A DNA stretch of 14,135 bases from CAYYJV01 sp964486395 (lineage in GTDB: Bacteria > Patescibacteriota > Minisyncoccia > Minisyncoccales > MHMH01), in assembly GCA_964486395.1 (NCBI GenBank), contig CAZALP010000014.1:1-14135 (forward strand). The letters run 5' to 3'. Position 1 is the stretch's first letter. Each line of letters opens with the position of its first letter. A program made the translations under genes and the position numbers. This document shows, piece after piece, positions 12,360 through 14,135 of the stretch. The notes beneath the pieces are model-generated. The model was not told the DNA's origin. It was given only the letters and a program-made list of their open reading frames with translations, and did not search any database.

Positions 12360-12370
12360 TGCGACAAAAA

Positions 12371-13540
12371 TCATTGAATTTTGACAAACCTCCTCCTACC
12401 TGCCCGAATGACCATTCCTTTTTTTATCTCAATTTTCTTTCTCCAATCCTTTTGGATCTCGCCATCTATTCCTATTCCGCCCTGCTCCACTAATCTTTTG
12501 GCTTCCGCTTTTGAGGAAGTTAATTTTGTTTTAACTAATAAATCTAAAATATTAAGAAGTCTTTCTTTGACTTTCGCTTCTGGCATTTTGCTGGGCAATT
12601 TTTTTTCCTTAAAAACACGGTTGAATTCTTTTTCTGCCAAGTCGGCTGCTTTTTTGCCGTGAAAAATACAAGTGATTTCTCGAGCCAACTTTGCTTTTGA
12701 CTGTCTGAAGGATAAATTTTTGATTTCTTTTATGGGAACGTCGGTCAATAGCTCAAAGTAACTTAAAATCAGCCGATCAGGAATAGACATAATCTTTCCG
12801 TACATTTCCTGCGCAGAATCGGTCAGCCAAACGCAGTTCCCTTTGGTTTTACTCATAGGCTTTCCATCTGTCCCCAAAATCATTCTAGTAGTCAGTACGA
12901 ATTTTTCTTTTCTTTTCATTTTCTGCATCAATTCCCTGCCAATCAGCATATTGAAGATCTGATCGGTGCCCCCTATTTCGAGATCAACCCCCAAAGCCAC
13001 CGTGTCATAGCCTTGAAACAAAGGATACAAAGCTTCGTGCGTCCAAACCGTGTCTCCTTTTTTAAGCCGCCTCTGAAACATTTCTCTTTGAAAAAGCTTG
13101 CCAGCTGAAATGTGAGAGGCAATACCAATAATGTCTTGGTAACGAAGTTTTAACAGCCAATCTCCGTTGTATCTAATCCTGACTTTGGAGAAATCCAAAA
13201 CTTCCTTCAGCTGATTTTTCCAGTCTTTGATATTTTCTTTAATCTCTTTTTCAGATATCCTGGGCCGGGCCGCTTCCCTTAAAGAAGGGTCTCCTGCCAA
13301 AACCGTGCCGGTGCCTATCACCAAAATGGCTTGGTGGCCAAGCTCGGCAAATTTTTGCAGTTTTCGCAAATTAACCACGTGGCCGAGGTGAAGTTTTTTT
13401 GCAGTGGGGTCAATGCCCAGATAGAGACGAATTTTCTTCCGACCCATCAACCCAGCCAGTCCTTCTCGACTCGGCAAAACCTGTTCCACTCCCCTGTTTA
13501 AGAGCTCATCAATTTTTTGCTTTTGAGTTTTGCCTTTCAT
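12371..13540 (-). CDS. tyrS: Tyrosyl-tRNA synthetase
   Basis: A 389-residue class I synthetase that charges tRNA-Tyr. The HIGH motif is HLGH (51-54) in LGIDPTAKKLHLGHVV. IGTGTVLAGDPS (75-86) and the tyrosine/ATP site segment LEIGGTDQIFNMLIGREL (around 190-194) follow. KMSKS is KPMSKTKGN (227-235). The C-terminal 60 or so residues are an S4 RNA-binding domain (TSSKAEAKRLVEQGGIGIDG). Length and order are normal for the family. On the minus strand TATGAT (13557-13552) lies 11 bases before the ATG without a Shine-Dalgarno, so a very short leader is likely. Divergent from the PBP gene across a palindromic repeat. Confidence 0.97.
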   Translation of the reverse strand: MKGKTQKQKIDELLNRGVEQVLPSREGLAGLMGRKKIRLYLGIDPTAKKLHLGHVVNLRKLQKFAELGHQAILVIGTGTVLAGDPSLREAARPRISEKEIKENIKDWKNQLKEVLDFSKVRIRYNGDWLLKLRYQDIIGIASHISAGKLFQREMFQRRLKKGDTVWTHEALYPLFQGYDTVALGVDLEIGGTDQIFNMLIGRELMQKMKRKEKFVLTTRMILGTDGKPMSKTKGNCVWLTDSAQEMYGKIMSIPDRLILSYFELLTDVPIKEIKNLSFRQSKAKLAREITCIFHGKKAADLAEKEFNRVFKEKKLPSKMPEAKVKERLLNILDLLVKTKLTSSKAEAKRLVEQGGIGIDGEIQKDWRKKIEIKKGMVIRAGRRRFVKIQ

Positions 13541-13551
13541 GTTTTTAATTT

Positions 13552-13557
13552 ATCATA
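13552..13557 (-). promoter_or_regulatory. Candidate tyrS -10
   Basis: The minus strand reads TATGAT (five of six), 11 bases before the tyrS ATG, predicting a leader of about four bases. No clear -35. Confidence 0.35.
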
Positions 13558-13609
13558 AATTAAAGAAAATAAAAAGAGAGATAAATCCTGGGCGATATTT
13601 ATGGTAAAA

Positions 13610-13638
13610 AATTTACAGAAACCCGTTCTCTGTAAGTT
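13610..13638. repeat. Dispersed palindromic repeat, copy 2
   Basis: AATTTACAGA/TCTGTAAGTT around AACCCGTTC. It matches the element at 5016-5044 except for one change in the left arm, which leaves a G-T wobble, and one in the loop. It lies between divergent tyrS and the PBP gene, upstream of the PBP promoter. Confidence 0.8.
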
Positions 13639-13653
13639 TTGAGGTTATATGAT

Positions 13654-13681
13654 TTGAAAAAATGAAGGGGTTTGATATAAT
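13654..13681 (+). promoter_or_regulatory. PBP gene promoter, extended -10 abutting the start codon
   Basis: TTGAAA (13654-13659), a 16-base spacer and perfect TATAAT (13676-13681) preceded by TGA, an extended -10. Only six bases separate the -10 from the ATG at 13688, so transcription should start at the start codon. Confidence 0.7.
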
Positions 13682-13687
13682 TTGGGT

Positions 13688-14135
13688 ATGCCTCAAAGAA
13701 AATATTACAGAAGAACTTACCAAAAGAATAAAAATAAAAAGGTGGGGTTGTTTTTAAAAATCCTCGGGGGAGGGTTTTTATTTTTCATGTTTATTTTTTC
13801 CTTTGTCTTCATTTACTACGCCAGGGATTTGCCTCGGCCTGAAGACTTTACGGAAAAATCCTTCGTTTTGCCAACCAAAATCTACGATCGGACGGGGAAA
13901 ATTTTGTTGTATCAAATATACGACGAAGAAAAAAGAACCATCATCTCCTTGGCCGATGTCCCGGAACGCTTAAAACAGGCTGTCTTAGTAGCGGAAGATG
14001 AAAATTTTTACAACCACTTCGGTTTAGATTTAAAAGGCATCGTTAGGGCAATTTTAAAAAATTTAAAAATCGGCAGGCCAGTTTACGGCGGCTCCACTAT
14101 TTCCCAGCAGTTAATCAGGTCAAGCTTCCTCACCC
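13688..14135 (+). CDS. PBP1A-type peptidoglycan glycosyltransferase/transpeptidase, N-terminal part (3' partial)
   Basis: The first 149 residues of a class A penicillin-binding protein; the gene runs off the window. A basic cytoplasmic start (MPQRKYYRRTYQKNKNKK) is followed by one membrane helix (about 20-44). A short stalk with TKIYDRTGKIL leads into the GT51 domain, where EDENFYNHFGLDLKGIVRAI (catalytic Glu E103) and GGSTISQQLIRSSFL are the first two family motifs. It polymerises lipid II into glycan strands outside the membrane; the transpeptidase domain, if present, is beyond the window. An extended -10 sits six bases from the ATG. Confidence 0.93.
   Translation, partial: MPQRKYYRRTYQKNKNKKVGLFLKILGGGFLFFMFIFSFVFIYYARDLPRPEDFTEKSFVLPTKIYDRTGKILLYQIYDEEKRTIISLADVPERLKQAVLVAEDENFYNHFGLDLKGIVRAILKNLKIGRPVYGGSTISQQLIRSSFLT

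Noticed and set aside
12029..12367. Minus-strand reading frame of 112 residues with LRLQ/LLLL repeats
   Set aside because: It is the antisense of the GGSEGGEE repeat and of the terminator palindrome; the plus-strand 52-residue frame explains the periodicity and has a promoter and terminator.

Overview
The window looks like an AT-rich genome of the Candidate Phyla Radiation (Patescibacteria), probably a parcubacterium. This is inferred from gene content and style, not from a search. The signs are a stand-alone 5'-3' exonuclease in place of full DNA polymerase I, a short PilB, a YebC lacking its third domain, a surface HhH plus lamin-tail protein, few Shine-Dalgarno sites, and -10 boxes almost touching start codons. 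TGA ends several genes (rpsT, plsC, ruvC), so the code is standard and the recoded SR1/Gracilibacteria lineages are unlikely.

Layout. 1-875 is the end of a radical SAM protein that begins upstream, closed by a terminator. 954-1217 is rpsT. On the minus strand, 3900-1235 carries a 5' nuclease, mutM one base after it, and holA convergent with rpsT. 4785-4048 (minus) is a PlsC-type acyltransferase. Upstream of it lies a decayed fragment of a second tsaE, then a palindromic repeat, then intact tsaE (5510-5049, minus). A 26-bp tandem duplication separates tsaE from a divergent pair: a degenerate DHH-family protein and pilB, overlapping by ATGA. 7946-8084 holds what I read as a structured RNA gene on the minus strand, back to back with ruvB (8104-9114, plus). 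9249-9716 (minus) is a TrpR/YerC-type regulator with the same AT-only palindrome on both sides. 9974-10921 is a secreted HhH/lamin-tail protein behind two palindromes lying on its promoter. Then come yebC, ruvC, a 52-residue Gly/Glu/Ser repeat protein with its own strong terminator, tyrS (minus), and the start of a PBP1A-type peptidoglycan synthase running off the end. No gap exceeds 300 bases; the largest (4786-5048 and 9717-9973) hold the tsaE remnant and the operator region.

How the genes fit together. Much of the window is core information processing: DNA repair and recombination (nuclease, MutM, RuvB, RuvC, HolA), translation (S20, TyrRS, TsaE for t6A, YebC) and envelope (PlsC, PBP1A). 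PilB and the HhH/LTD surface protein could belong to a type IV pilus and DNA-uptake machinery. The most novel-looking items are the minus-strand RNA at 7946-8084, whose four wobble positions all favour that strand; the paired palindromes around the TrpR-like gene; and the small acidic repeat protein with its unusual promoter-hairpin leader.
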